A stretch of 64,000 bases of DNA from Salinibacterium sp. (GTDB taxonomy: Bacteria > Actinomycetota > Actinomycetes > Actinomycetales > Microbacteriaceae): the NCBI GenBank assembly GCA_019638845.1, contig JAHBSZ010000002.1, forward strand, positions 664,884 through 728,883, in the 5' to 3' direction. The notes under the pieces were generated by a model, which saw nothing but the letters and a program-made list of their open reading frames with translations, had not been told where the DNA came from and made no database searches. The position numbers were made by a program, and so were the translations under genes. This document shows positions 1 to 8,992 of this stretch, piece by piece (within the stretch, counting starts at the first letter, position 1; each line of letters opens with the position of its first letter).

Positions 1-346
1 CGAGGGCGAATGCGGTCACCTTTCGATCACGCGAAGCTCGCGTGGCGGAGAGCTCGGATGCGGGCGACGCGAGACCCACGGTCACTGCACCGGGGCTGAG
101 TGCCTTGATCACCTCGACCGACAGTGGACGCACATGAGCGAGGAGCGCGACGCTGGCCAATCCAACCGACGGAACGACCTTGGCGCCTGCCGCCGCGAAG
201 GCGGAATCTGCAAAGCCTGCCGCCGTCCCGGCGTTCGACTGCACCTCGACCTCAAACCCGGAGGAGACGAACTGTTTCACCGTCTCGGGAGTAGCGGCCA
301 CTCGCCGCTCGCCGACAGCCGGCTCTCGCAACACTGCGATCTTCAT
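1..346 (-). CDS. pntA: NAD(P) transhydrogenase subunit alpha, N-terminal part (cut by window edge)
   Basis: Only the first 115 codons are inside the window; the rest lies beyond the left edge. The protein begins MKIAVLRE and continues GERRVAATPETV, the usual opening of the PntA / alanine dehydrogenase N-terminal domain. A later VRPLSVEVI...GAVTVG stretch fits the same fold. In this family the subunit binds NAD(H) and, with membrane partners PntAB/PntB, couples hydride transfer between NADH and NADP+ to proton movement. The ATG at 346 has a good AAGGAGGG ribosome site about 5 nt upstream. Alanine dehydrogenase shares this fold, but the GERRVAATPETV wording is more typical of PntA. Confidence 0.8.
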   Translation of the reverse strand, partial: MKIAVLREPAVGERRVAATPETVKQFVSSGFEVEVQSNAGTAAGFADSAFAAAGAKVVPSVGLASVALLAHVRPLSVEVIKALSPGAVTVGLASPASELSATRASRDRKVTAFAL

Positions 347-544
347 ATGCCCTCCTTGGCAATCCGGGAAAAACTACCACCCCACCGTGCCAGCACACAG
401 TCAAGTCGGCAGTGGACTGCGGTAAGTTTCTGCATTCTTTCGAGAATCACGGGACCTCGTCGAACTTGCGGATCATTGTCCTGGGGATCTCCACGCGGTT
501 CTCGCGAGCAGAGCGTGAGCCACGTGTCGAGGTTGTTGTGGAGT

Positions 545-1657
545 TCACTCCGCCGAGTGCGGATCCCAGATCGCCCAAAGTCGGTCGGAAATGCCATTCC
601 GGTTCGACAGGTGGCCGTTGCACATGACGGCAATAACGGTCTCGCGGTCTGCCGACACAGTGAACGCCGAAATGAATCCGCCCATTCGCCCCTTGTGGGC
701 GAGGTCGCCGTCCTCTTGGATGTTCATCCCTGCCGCGTACAGTTCGCCGTCGTCTTGAAGAACCGCCCCGCTGTCGAAGTCGTCCTGAATGATGTCACCA
801 GTGCGGTACTGGTCACCCCAGCGCACCAACTCGGACGGCGTCGTGATGATGCCGGTGTGACCGTACGACGTCCATCCCGCCTCCTGAAGACTGAGGTCGT
901 CGTCATACGACAGGGCGATGTCTGGGGCGTGCAAAGTGGGTGCAAGCACCATGTCGAGACCGAGCGGCGCGAAGATGCGCTCGGCGAGAAACTCCGGCAG
1001 CGGTAGGCCGCTCACTCGGCCGACCACCTCGGCCAACAGAACGTAGTTCGAGTTGGAGTAGTCAAAACCGGTGCCGGGAACGAGCGCCTGTTCGCGCCGG
1101 ATCGCATCCACAGTGACCTGTTGATCCGCCGGCTCAGTGAATCCGATACCGATGTCGTCGAGTTCCACCCAGTAGTCGGGGATGCGACTGGTGTGATGCA
1201 TGAGCTGGTCGAGAGTGACCTCGGCCCCCCACCACGGCAGGTCGTCGACGTAGTCGCTGATCGGATCGGAGAGTGAGATCAACCCATCGCGTTGAAGCAT
1301 CAGGATCGCGGTGGCGGTGAACTGTTTGGAGACCGAGGCGATGTCGAAACGGGTCTCGGTCGTGACGGGGATGCCTGCGGCGTGGTCGGCGAGCCCGGCG
1401 GCGGCGGCCCAGACCACGATGCCCACCTTGCCCACTGCGGCGGAGCATCCGGGCTGGGTACTGGGCACGAGGTCGGCGATCGCTTCGCCGCTGAGACGGG
1501 ACTGCTCGGCAAACATCCTGAGATTGGTCGGCCCACTCACCACGGCGCGCGTCGGCGCAGCCACCGCTTGTGGCGGAGCGGTCGCGCACCCGGCGAGCAG
1601 GGCACTCAGGGCGGCGCCCACGAGCAGACACTGGGTTATGCGCCGCGACGGTCTCAC
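545..1657 (-). CDS. serine hydrolase lipoprotein (beta-lactamase class C / PBP4* family)
   Basis: About 370 residues. A lipoprotein signal ends in LLAGC, giving a predicted lipidated Cys24 and anchoring outside the membrane. The catalytic motifs of the class C beta-lactamase / DD-peptidase superfamily are present: SVSK (Ser108, Lys111), YSN (Tyr200) and HKG (around 321). Such proteins act as DD-peptidases, esterases or beta-lactamase-like hydrolases; the substrate cannot be told from sequence. The GTG at 1657 was chosen because the signal peptide starts right after it and a TACCCT box lies 7 nt upstream, so translation is probably leaderless. The reading frame is open for 42 codons further upstream, but that part looks non-coding. 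Confidence 0.85.
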   Translation of the reverse strand: MRPSRRITQCLLVGAALSALLAGCATAPPQAVAAPTRAVVSGPTNLRMFAEQSRLSGEAIADLVPSTQPGCSAAVGKVGIVVWAAAAGLADHAAGIPVTTETRFDIASVSKQFTATAILMLQRDGLISLSDPISDYVDDLPWWGAEVTLDQLMHHTSRIPDYWVELDDIGIGFTEPADQQVTVDAIRREQALVPGTGFDYSNSNYVLLAEVVGRVSGLPLPEFLAERIFAPLGLDMVLAPTLHAPDIALSYDDDLSLQEAGWTSYGHTGIITTPSELVRWGDQYRTGDIIQDDFDSGAVLQDDGELYAAGMNIQEDGDLAHKGRMGGFISAFTVSADRETVIAVMCNGHLSNRNGISDRLWAIWDPHSAE

Positions 1658-1790
1658 GAGGCCAAGGGTAGCCGCCGGCCCATTGCGCCGTTGCCCGAAA
1701 GCTCTAGACCCCGCAGAGTGCACTGCCCCGGACTGCGCGGGTCGGGGCCCACAAGTGGCTCCTCGTCCTCCACGCGCTACCAAATGCGAA

Positions 1791-1818
1791 AGACCCCCGC
1801 GAATAGCCTGCGGGGGCC
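1791..1818 (-). terminator. hairpin terminator downstream of tRNA-Tyr
   Basis: A GC-rich stem (GCCCCCGC against GCGGGGGT) around a short loop, flanked by T/A-rich ends on both sides. It lies directly 3' of the tRNA-Tyr gene on the minus strand and could also stop transcription from the other side. Confidence 0.6.
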
Positions 1819-1830
1819 TTTCTCATTTCG

Positions 1831-1912
1831 TGGCAAGTGAGGGATTCGAACCCCCGAAGTTGAAAACGGCTGATTTACAGTCAGCTCCCTTTGGCCGCTT
1901 GGGTAACTTGCC
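1831..1912 (-). tRNA. tRNA-Tyr (GTA anticodon)
   Basis: The minus strand folds as a class II tRNA. The acceptor is GGCAAGT paired with ACTTGCC plus discriminator A, the anticodon stem-loop is GCTGA-CTGTAAA-TCAGC, there is a long variable arm, and the T arm contains GGTTCGAATCC. The GTA anticodon and long variable arm identify tRNA-Tyr. The 3' CCA is not encoded. A hairpin terminator follows. Confidence 0.95.
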
Positions 1913-2033
1913 AGGGCGCTTCCGATCACGTGTATTCACCTGATCGAACGCGCTGGACAAGAATACAAGGTTCGAGCCGCATTCGTGACCAGAGCCTGCG
2001 GATAGAGTTGTAATTTGGCCGAAGGAGGTTCGC

Positions 2034-3062
2034 ATGCCCGGCATCAACGAGGTCGCCCAACTTGCTGGAGTTTCGACAGCCACCGTGTCCCGCGCGCTCA
2101 GCGGAAACGGTCACGTCTCCGAAGCCACCCGCGAGCGGGTCCACGCGGCAGCCCTCGAGCTCGAATATGTCGTCTCGTCGTACGCCTCGAGTCTTGCCAC
2201 CGGCCGTACGAAAAACGTCGGCGTCGTCATCCCCTTCCTCAACCGTTGGTACTACGGCGCCGTTCTCGAGGGAGCCGAGAGTGCTCTGCTCGGCCACGGA
2301 TACGACCTCACGCTGTACAACCTCGGTGGCGGGGGTGACGAACGCCGCAGCGTGTTCGAGCACTTCCTGTTGCGCAAGCGGGTCGATGCCGTCATCGCCA
2401 TTGCGCTGGAGCTCACCGAGGCAGAGGTGGGTCGGCTCCACGACATGCGTAAGCCGATCGTCGGGGTCGGCGGCACCATCGACGGAGTCCGCACCCTCAG
2501 CATCGACGATCCGGCCGTTGCCCGCCTCGCGACCGAGCACTTGCTGTCGCTCGGCCACACTGTGATCGCGCACATCGGCGGCGACGCTGATTCGGAGATG
2601 GACTTTCACGTTCCCACCCGGCGTCGCTCGGGCTACGAGGCCGCACTCATCGATGCCGGAATCACGCCTGACCCCGAACTCTTTCATGCGGCGGATTTCA
2701 CGATCCAGGGTGGCTACGCCGCTGCGAAACAGCTGCTCGGCAACCCGCGGAAGCGTCCCACCGCGGTGTTCGCGGCATCCGACGAGATGGCCATCGGCAC
2801 GATCCTCGCCGCGCGCGATCTCGGTCTGCATGTGCCCGACGACGTGTCGGTGATCGGTGTCGACGATCACGAACTCTCTGACTTCTTTGGGCTCTCCACC
2901 ATCGCCCAGTTCCCCGCCCTTCAGGGGCGCATGGCGGTCGACCTCATCATGGATCAGCTCAACCCGGGCCACCGCGAGCAGACGTCGGCGAACACGCCGC
3001 TGCCGTTCGAGTTGATCGTGCGCGGCAGCACGTCCCGGCCCACTCGGTCTCAGCCCGCCTGA
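2034..3062 (+). CDS. LacI-family transcriptional regulator
   Basis: 342 residues. The N-terminal LacI helix-turn-helix reads INEVAQLAGVSTATVSRALSG (residues 4-24), followed by the hinge helix and a periplasmic-binding-protein-like effector domain (NVGVVIPFLNRWYYGAVLEGAE from about 63; FAASDEMAIGTILAARDLGL near 245). It should be a dimeric repressor controlled by a small ligand, often a sugar, but no sugar transport genes adjoin it, so the ligand is unknown. The ATG has a strong GAAGGAGG site. The 3' end overlaps the convergent lytic transglycosylase gene by 13 bp. Confidence 0.9.
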   Translation: MPGINEVAQLAGVSTATVSRALSGNGHVSEATRERVHAAALELEYVVSSYASSLATGRTKNVGVVIPFLNRWYYGAVLEGAESALLGHGYDLTLYNLGGGGDERRSVFEHFLLRKRVDAVIAIALELTEAEVGRLHDMRKPIVGVGGTIDGVRTLSIDDPAVARLATEHLLSLGHTVIAHIGGDADSEMDFHVPTRRRSGYEAALIDAGITPDPELFHAADFTIQGGYAAAKQLLGNPRKRPTAVFAASDEMAIGTILAARDLGLHVPDDVSVIGVDDHELSDFFGLSTIAQFPALQGRMAVDLIMDQLNPGHREQTSANTPLPFELIVRGSTSRPTRSQPA

Positions 3063-3742
3063 TCCACATACTGCTGTGCCGCGGTCGCGACTTTGCGGAG
3101 GTAGTCCACGCCCGAGTTGTACGCGGCAATGCCGCGGCGCCACCCGTCGTCGGTCGACATCCCGCCACTGGCCCGGCACATGTGGTTGGCTGCGGCGATC
3201 GCGGCATCCGCGATGTTCTGCGGATCGCCCACCCCGTCACCGTTGCCGTCTGAGGGCCAACTGGCCCACGTCTGCGGGATCAACTGCATCGGGCCGACCG
3301 CACGGTCGAAGTCTTTGATGCCGTCGACGAGACCGCCATCGCTGTCCGGAATGTGCTCGGTGTCACCGCCGTCGAGCACCGCGCCGAAGATCGGTGGCGA
3401 AACGGTGAAGTCAGCACCGATCGACGACCCGCCGAACGAACCGTGGTCGCTTTCCACAAGCGCGATCGCGGCGAGCGTGTTCCACCCAATTCCGCAGTCG
3501 GGATAGACCTCGGCAGCGCGAATCGCGGCCCCCGCATAGGCGAGAACGGCGAGCACCGGGATGCCCGTGGCCTCAGCCGTGCGCTGCGCCCAGTCGTGGT
3601 CGACCATGTCGGTATACCCGGGACCGGCGGGAGAGGCCGCGAGCGGCGGCGGACCAGCCTGCGTCGCGGCAGGCAGCGCGGGCGATGCTGCACACCCGGC
3701 GAGCACCAACACGATGGCACCGACGATCGGGAGGCGATTCAC
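3050..3742 (-). CDS. lytic transglycosylase-like lipoprotein
   Basis: About 230 residues. The signal peptide ends VLVLAGC (Cys17), indicating a lipoprotein. The mature part has the MltB/SLT-like lysozyme fold: [12 protein letters not shown] with candidate catalytic Glu97, [15 protein letters not shown], and GIAAYNSG near the C terminus. Enzymes of this kind cleave the MurNAc-GlcNAc bond of peptidoglycan; actinobacterial relatives take part in wall remodelling. The GTG at 3742 is preferred because it places the signal peptide correctly; upstream in-frame ATGs would run into the promoter of the divergent yajQ. Function is inferred from the fold motifs. Confidence 0.8.
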   Translation of the reverse strand: MNRLPIVGAIVLVLAGCAASPALPAATQAGPPPLAASPAGPGYTDMVDHDWAQRTAEATGIPVLAVLAYAGAAIRAAEVYPDCGIGWNTLAAIALVESDHGSFGGSSIGADFTVSPPIFGAVLDGGDTEHIPDSDGGLVDGIKDFDRAVGPMQLIPQTWASWPSDGNGDGVGDPQNIADAAIAAANHMCRASGGMSTDDGWRRGIAAYNSGVDYLRKVATAAQQYVDQAG

Positions 3743-3785
3743 GAGACCATCCCACCACGCGCAACCTGCCAAGTACCATGAGCGC

Positions 3786-4274
3786 ATGGCAGATTCCACT
3801 TTCGACATCGTCAGCAAGGTCGACCACATGGAGGCGGAGAACGCCGTCAATCAAGCTCAGAAGGAGATTCTGACCCGGTACGACTTCAAGGGCGTCGGGG
3901 CATCCGTGGAATGGAGCGGCGAAAAGCTGCTGCTCAAGGCGAGCGCCGAAGAGCGAGTGAAGGCGGTGCTCGAGGTCGTCGAGGCCAAGTTCATCAAACG
4001 CGGCATCTCCCTTCGCAGCCTCGACGCGGGCGACCCGTACCCCAGCGGCAAGGAGTACCGCATCGAGATCAATCTGAAGAACGGCATCTCGTCCGAAGAC
4101 GCAAAGAAGGTCTCGAAGATCATCCGCGACGAGGGACCCAAGACTGTCAAGAGCCAGATCCAGGGCGACGAGCTGCGGGTCTCCTCCAAGAGCCGGGATG
4201 ACCTGCAGGCGACGATGGCCCTGCTCAAGGGCAAGGATCTCGACTTTGCTCTGCAGTTCGTGAACTTCCGGTAG
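3786..4274 (+). CDS. yajQ: YajQ-family nucleotide / cyclic-di-GMP binding protein
   Basis: 162 residues, the full length of the family, opening with [13 protein letters not shown] and keeping the tandem ferredoxin-like halves ([38 protein letters not shown]; ending ALQFVNFR). YajQ proteins bind nucleotides, and some members bind cyclic-di-GMP or RNA and act with transcription factors. Its role in actinobacteria is not settled. A TACCAT box 6 nt before the ATG suggests leaderless transcription. Confidence 0.92.
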   Translation: MADSTFDIVSKVDHMEAENAVNQAQKEILTRYDFKGVGASVEWSGEKLLLKASAEERVKAVLEVVEAKFIKRGISLRSLDAGDPYPSGKEYRIEINLKNGISSEDAKKVSKIIRDEGPKTVKSQIQGDELRVSSKSRDDLQATMALLKGKDLDFALQFVNFR

Positions 4275-4314
4275 TCCACCGGTCAAGCGGTGCACCGTCG
4301 ATAGACTGCGGATC

Positions 4315-5787
4315 ATGACGGCGACGACCGAAACCGGCTGGTTGAGCGTCGCCATCGCGATCTTCCTCTTCGCGCTCGATGCCACGATCCGAGTGCTCGC
4401 GATCATCTACGTGCCACGAAATCGACGTCCACAGACTGCCCTCGCTTGGTTGCTCGCGATCTTCTTCATTCCTTACCTCGGGGTGCTGCTCTTCCTGCTG
4501 GTCGGAAATGCTCGACTGCCCCGCAGGCGGCGGCGACGACAGAGCCAGATCGACGAGTACATCCGCGACACGACAGAGGGGATCGACCAGGTCGAACGCG
4601 ACCCCGAGTGGCCGTCCTGGCTCGATCCGGTGGTGGAACTGAATCGCAAGCTCGGCTCGATGCCGCTCGTGGGCGGCAACTCGGCCCATCTGTACTCCGA
4701 CAACCAACTGGCTCTCGACGCCATGACGCAGTCGATTCGCGAGGCCAAGCGCACTGTGCACGTCGAGTTCTACATCCTGCTGCTCGACGAGGTAACGGCT
4801 CCGTTCTTCGACGCGCTCGAGGATGCCCACCGGCGCGGGGTCGTCGTGCGAGTGTTGCTCGATCACCTCGGCAACTTCCAGTACCCCGGCTATCGACGCA
4901 CGAAGAAACGCCTCGACCGCATGGGAGTGCAATGGCACCTCATGCTGCCGTTCCAGCCGTTGCGCGGGAGCATCCGCCGCCCTGACCTCCGCAACCATCG
5001 CAAGCTTCTCGTGATCGACGGGACCATCGCCTATACGGGGTCACAAAACATCGTCGAAACCGGCTATCAGCGTCGAAAGAATCACAAACGCGGCCTGCAC
5101 TGGAAAGACTTCATGGCACGGTTCGAGGGCCCAGTCGTGGCCGGCATCGATGCCCTGTTCGTGACTGACTGGTTCTCGGAAACCGATGAGCTACTCGAAC
5201 GCGAGGCCGCCCCTGTCCGTGAGAATGGCGCCGGGATGCTCGACTGTCAGGTGGTACCTAGCGGGCCCGGGTTCGAGGGCGAGAACAACCTCAGGATGTT
5301 CAACTCGCTCGTGTACGCAGCACAGGAGAAGATCATCCTGGTCAGCCCGTATTTCGTTCCGGATGACTCGATGCTCTACGCCATCACGACGGCCGCGCAA
5401 AGCGGCATCCGTGTGGAACTCTTCGTGTCGGAGATCGGGGACCAGTTCTTCGTGTACCACGCCCAGCGCAGCTACTATGAGGCGCTACTCGAGGCGGGTG
5501 TAGTCATCTACCGCTACACGGCGCCGACAATCCTGCACGCCAAGCACATGACCATCGACGACGAACTCTCGGTAATTGGCTCAAGCAACATGGACATGCG
5601 CTCGTTCAGCCTCGACCACGAGGTGTCGGTGATGGTGCGCGGTGACTCGTTCCTGCAGTCATTGCGCGCGATCGAGGATTCCTACCGCGTCGACAGCCGC
5701 GAGCTCACGCTGGAGGAATGGAACAAACGCAGTTCGTGGTCGGCCACTCTCGACAACATTGCCCGTCTCACTGCGGCGGTGCAGTGA
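4315..5787 (+). CDS. cls: cardiolipin synthase (phospholipase D superfamily)
   Basis: 490 residues. Two N-terminal membrane helices form a PLDc_N region (about 8-65). Two PLD domains follow, with HKD motifs at about residue 228 (HRKLLVIDG, then YTGSQN) and residue 408 (HAKHMTIDD, then GSSNMDMRS). The enzyme is expected to join phosphatidyl groups into cardiolipin at the membrane. A TAGACT box sits 7 nt upstream of the ATG, so the message is probably leaderless. The 3' end overlaps the convergent TPR-protein gene by 20 bp. Confidence 0.92.
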   Translation: MTATTETGWLSVAIAIFLFALDATIRVLAIIYVPRNRRPQTALAWLLAIFFIPYLGVLLFLLVGNARLPRRRRRRQSQIDEYIRDTTEGIDQVERDPEWPSWLDPVVELNRKLGSMPLVGGNSAHLYSDNQLALDAMTQSIREAKRTVHVEFYILLLDEVTAPFFDALEDAHRRGVVVRVLLDHLGNFQYPGYRRTKKRLDRMGVQWHLMLPFQPLRGSIRRPDLRNHRKLLVIDGTIAYTGSQNIVETGYQRRKNHKRGLHWKDFMARFEGPVVAGIDALFVTDWFSETDELLEREAAPVRENGAGMLDCQVVPSGPGFEGENNLRMFNSLVYAAQEKIILVSPYFVPDDSMLYAITTAAQSGIRVELFVSEIGDQFFVYHAQRSYYEALLEAGVVIYRYTAPTILHAKHMTIDDELSVIGSSNMDMRSFSLDHEVSVMVRGDSFLQSLRAIEDSYRVDSRELTLEEWNKRSSWSATLDNIARLTAAVQ

Positions 5788-6397
5788 GCGCCTGACGCGC
5801 TTCGTCGATCGCTTCCTGCGCCCAGACCTTCTGCTGCGCGGTGCCGTGATCGCGGGCGTTGACTGCCGCGAGTTCGAACTCCGCGAGGGCCTCCGCAAAC
5901 AGGCCAGAGTCGAAAAGCCGCCAACCCCGGTTGTTGTGCAGCGCTATCCCCCAGCGCTGAGTGCGGGCATCCATGCTGCCCTCGATAACCCGGATGCCCC
6001 GCGCCATCCATTCGTCGGAGTGCTCCTCATCAGCGATCGCGAGCATGTGCAGCGCGTCCACCGTAAGGAAGTCGTCTGCCGCGAGCTGTGCGCAGCGGAG
6101 TGCTTCGGCGAACAGCGGAACAGCCTCGTCCGCTCGCCCCGCGGAGTTCAGCAATCGGCCTCGTTCCAACGCGACGCGGGTTGCCACGAGAGGGTCGGTC
6201 ACAACAATGCCGTCGAGGAGCGCGTGGGCCTCGCTCCCCCTGCCGTCGAGGCCGAGAGCGCGAGCCCGTTGGGTAGCGAGTTCGGCACCGGCCTTCGCCG
6301 ATGTCGCTGGCTCCCGCGCGAACCGCTCCGCCGACGCCGCGGGATCGCCGAAATCCCACAGGGCATCAATCCGCTCGGGGCTCAGTCGTTCCTGCAT
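5768..6397 (-). CDS. TPR-repeat cytoplasmic protein
   Basis: 209 residues with helical repeats resembling tetratricopeptides (for example ALLDGIVVTDPLVATRVALERG, GRADEAVPLFAEALRCAQ, WLFDSGLFAEALAEFELA). No signal peptide, membrane span or catalytic motif is visible. TPR proteins usually act as protein-protein adaptors; the partner is unknown. It stands alone, convergent with cls. Confidence 0.7.
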   Translation of the reverse strand: MQERLSPERIDALWDFGDPAASAERFAREPATSAKAGAELATQRARALGLDGRGSEAHALLDGIVVTDPLVATRVALERGRLLNSAGRADEAVPLFAEALRCAQLAADDFLTVDALHMLAIADEEHSDEWMARGIRVIEGSMDARTQRWGIALHNNRGWRLFDSGLFAEALAEFELAAVNARDHGTAQQKVWAQEAIDEARQALTAPPQ

Positions 6398-6575
6398 GGA
6401 GCGAGTGTAGAGGGCGGGAGGACGGGTCGCCTTGCATTCGACCCGCCCTCACCGGGGCGGAGGAGTCCGAACTCGACTCCGCGTATCGACGCAACCGCTA
6501 GGTCGGTGTGCGTTGAGTACACAATGCGCCCCGAGGCTGTGGCCCGGCACAGGACGGGCTGGGAAGTAGCTGGAG

Positions 6576-7916
6576 CTATTTCCGGTTGGAAATGGTGACC
6601 ATCTCGTCGCGGTCGACAACCTTCACACGAGTTCGACCCTCCGGCGCTCCCAGAGCTAGCTCGTGCTCGTCGAGGTTGTGCCAACCCGAGAGGTCGGTGA
6701 ACTCCAGTCCGCGGCTCGCGAGCAGGGCGACGATCGCCTCCTCCTCGGGATGCTCGGGGCTCCACCAGTTCGCTTGACCATTCAAGACGTGCTTGACCGT
6801 CTCCATGGCGTCGCTCTTCGTGTGCCCGATGAGCCCCACCGGGCCCCGCTTGATCCATCCGGTCGCGTAGACGCCGTGTACGGGCTCGTCGTTGTCGTCG
6901 AGCACCTGCCCCTCGCGGTTCGGGATGACCCCGCGCTTGTCGTCGAACGGGATTCCGTCGAGCGGGGATCCGAAATAGCCGACAGCACGGTACAGCGCCT
7001 GCGCCGGGATCTCGCGCATCTCGCCGGTGCCGCGCACGCCACCCTCGCCATCGGGCGCCGTGCGTTCGTAGCGGAACACCGAACCGTCGTACGAAACAGG
7101 GTTTGCGTAGAAGTGCAGATGAAGTCGCCGCGAGGCAGTGCCCACCTCGCGCGCGCGCCAAGTGCTCAGCACCCGATCGATAACCATGACTTGCTTGTTG
7201 GTCGCGATCGCGCTCTTGGACGCCTCGTCGTAGTCGAAGTCCTCGTCGTAGACGATCATGTCGACGTCGCGCAGCTCGCCCATCTCGCGCAGTTCGAGGG
7301 GGGAAAACTTGACCTGGGCCGGTCCTCGTCGCCCGAAGACGTGTACGTCAGTGACCGACGACGACGCAAGCCCGGAGTACACGTTGGCCGGAATCTCGGT
7401 CGGGAGCAGGTCCTCGGCATGTTTCGCGAGCATCCGCGCCACATCGAGGGCGACGTTTCCATTTCCGATGACCGCGACCGACTCGGCGTCGAGCGGCCAC
7501 TCGCGCGGAAAGTCGGGATGACCGTCGTACCAGCTGACAAAGTCGGCCGCGCCGTAGCTCGTGGGCAGGTCGATTCCGGGGATGGTGAGCGGGGCATCCC
7601 TGATCGCGCCAGTGGAGAAGATGACGGCGTTGTAGTGCTTCTTGAGGTCAGCGAGGGTGATGTCACGACCGAAATAGACATTGCCGAACAAGCGGATGTG
7701 GCCGGAATCGAGCACATCGCGCAGCGCCGTGATGATGCCCTTGATGCGGGGATGATCGGGAGCGACGCCGTAGCGGACCAGCCCGTAGGGGGCGGGAAGC
7801 TGTTCGAAGAGATCGATGGAGACATCGAAATGCTTTTCCGCTTTGAGCAGGATGTCGGCAGCATAGATACCAGCGGGGCCCGCACCGACGATGGCCAGGC
7901 GCAATTTCTCGGTCAC
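6576..7916 (-). CDS. fprA: ferredoxin/adrenodoxin-type NADP+ reductase
   Basis: 446 residues. An N-terminal FAD dinucleotide fold (LAIVGAGPAGIYAADILL, 6-23), the adrenodoxin-reductase signature PAPYGLVRYGVAPDHPRIK, an NADP-binding region (VAVIGNGNVALDVARML) and YATGWIKRGPVGLIGHTK near the C terminus all place it in the FprA / adrenodoxin reductase family. It moves electrons between NADPH and ferredoxin. The GTG start overlaps the TAG stop of the upstream prenyl synthase by one base (TAGTG), so the two are translationally coupled. The operon reads menG, prenyl synthase, fprA. Confidence 0.92.
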   Translation of the reverse strand: MTEKLRLAIVGAGPAGIYAADILLKAEKHFDVSIDLFEQLPAPYGLVRYGVAPDHPRIKGIITALRDVLDSGHIRLFGNVYFGRDITLADLKKHYNAVIFSTGAIRDAPLTIPGIDLPTSYGAADFVSWYDGHPDFPREWPLDAESVAVIGNGNVALDVARMLAKHAEDLLPTEIPANVYSGLASSSVTDVHVFGRRGPAQVKFSPLELREMGELRDVDMIVYDEDFDYDEASKSAIATNKQVMVIDRVLSTWRAREVGTASRRLHLHFYANPVSYDGSVFRYERTAPDGEGGVRGTGEMREIPAQALYRAVGYFGSPLDGIPFDDKRGVIPNREGQVLDDNDEPVHGVYATGWIKRGPVGLIGHTKSDAMETVKHVLNGQANWWSPEHPEEEAIVALLASRGLEFTDLSGWHNLDEHELALGAPEGRTRVKVVDRDEMVTISNRK

Positions 7917-8992
7917 TAGTTAGAACGCTCCACAATTGAGTCGGCGAAACGGGTGAGGGCCTTCTTGACGGGTCCGTCGGGCAGGGGCGCGAGGGCCTCG
8001 ACTGCTTCGCTCGACCAGCGGTGGGCCTCAGCGAGCGTGCGGGCCGTCACCGCGTGATCACGAAGCTCCGCGATCGCGGCGCTCAGATCTGCCTCGTCGG
8101 CCTCGCCGTAGAACGCCGTCGTCACGTCGCGCTCGATGCGGCGCAGCAGGTCATCGGCGTCGGAGTCTGTCTTGGCGAGCTCGCGCAGGTAGAGGAGGGG
8201 AAGCGTCGAGACTCCCGCGCGCAAGTCGGTGCCCGCGGTCTTGCCGGTGACCTCCGTCTTGTCGGAGAGGTCGATGATGTCGTCGACGAGTTGGAAGGCG
8301 ACACCGATCTTCTCGCCGAACGTCCGGACTGGAATGACGTAGTCCTCGGAGGCATTCGCGAAGATCACGCCAACCTCGGCAGCGGTGGCGATGAGCGAAC
8401 CGGTCTTGTCCGCGAGCACCTGAAGGTAGTGCGCCACCGGGTCTTCCCCGGCGCGCGGGCCGATGGTCTCGTGCAATTGGCCTAGGCACAGACGCTCGAA
8501 CGTGTTGGCCTGCAAACTTATGGCGCGCTCTCCCAGGCTCGCGACGAGCTTGCTGGCCCTGGCGAAGAGAAGGTCGCCCGTGAGAATGGCCACCGAGTTG
8601 CCCCATACCGACTGAGCACTGGGAACGCCGCGTCGCATCTGAGCTTCGTCCATGACGTCGTCGTGATACAGCGAGGCGAGGTGAGTGATCTCCACCGCTT
8701 GCGCGGCGGTGATGACCTGTGGGTTGTTGCCGTCCCCCAGTTGCGCTGCGAGCAGGGTGAGCACCGGGCGAACCCGCTTGCCACCAGCGTCGAGCAGGTA
8801 TCGGCTGGTGGCATCCGCGATCTCGTCGGCGTAGTGCATCTGGCTGAGCAGACCCGCCTCGACGGCCTCAAGGCCGTCTTCGATGGCTGTCGCGAATCGG
8901 CGCTCGTCACTCGAGGCGAACAGCTTCTCACCCAGTCCCAGTGACGAACTCAGGGTGTTGCTGCGACGGGCCAAGGGCACGGCGGGCTTCAT
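7916..8992 (-). CDS. long-chain polyprenyl diphosphate synthase (menaquinone side chain)
   Basis: 358 residues of the trans-isoprenyl synthase family. The first Asp-rich motif is DDVMD (111-115), the second DDIID (237-241), and the GKRVRP allyl-binding loop is at 71-76. It condenses isopentenyl diphosphate units into the C35-C45 tail used by MenA; chain length is not readable here. ATGA overlap with menG upstream and TAGTG overlap with fprA downstream show a coupled operon. Sitting directly after menG supports a menaquinone role. Confidence 0.9.
   Translation of the reverse strand: MKPAVPLARRSNTLSSSLGLGEKLFASSDERRFATAIEDGLEAVEAGLLSQMHYADEIADATSRYLLDAGGKRVRPVLTLLAAQLGDGNNPQVITAAQAVEITHLASLYHDDVMDEAQMRRGVPSAQSVWGNSVAILTGDLLFARASKLVASLGERAISLQANTFERLCLGQLHETIGPRAGEDPVAHYLQVLADKTGSLIATAAEVGVIFANASEDYVIPVRTFGEKIGVAFQLVDDIIDLSDKTEVTGKTAGTDLRAGVSTLPLLYLRELAKTDSDADDLLRRIERDVTTAFYGEADEADLSAAIAELRDHAVTARTLAEAHRWSSEAVEALAPLPDGPVKKALTRFADSIVERSN

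Noticed and set aside
371-404. sigma70-type promoter for pntA (TTGACT and TAGTTT on the minus strand)
   Set aside because: The spacer is 22 bp, too long for a working -35/-10 pair.
1926-3179. 417-codon minus-strand frame over the LacI gene
   Set aside because: The plus-strand LacI protein has HTH and effector domains; the antisense product has no motif and would span the tRNA-side promoter region.
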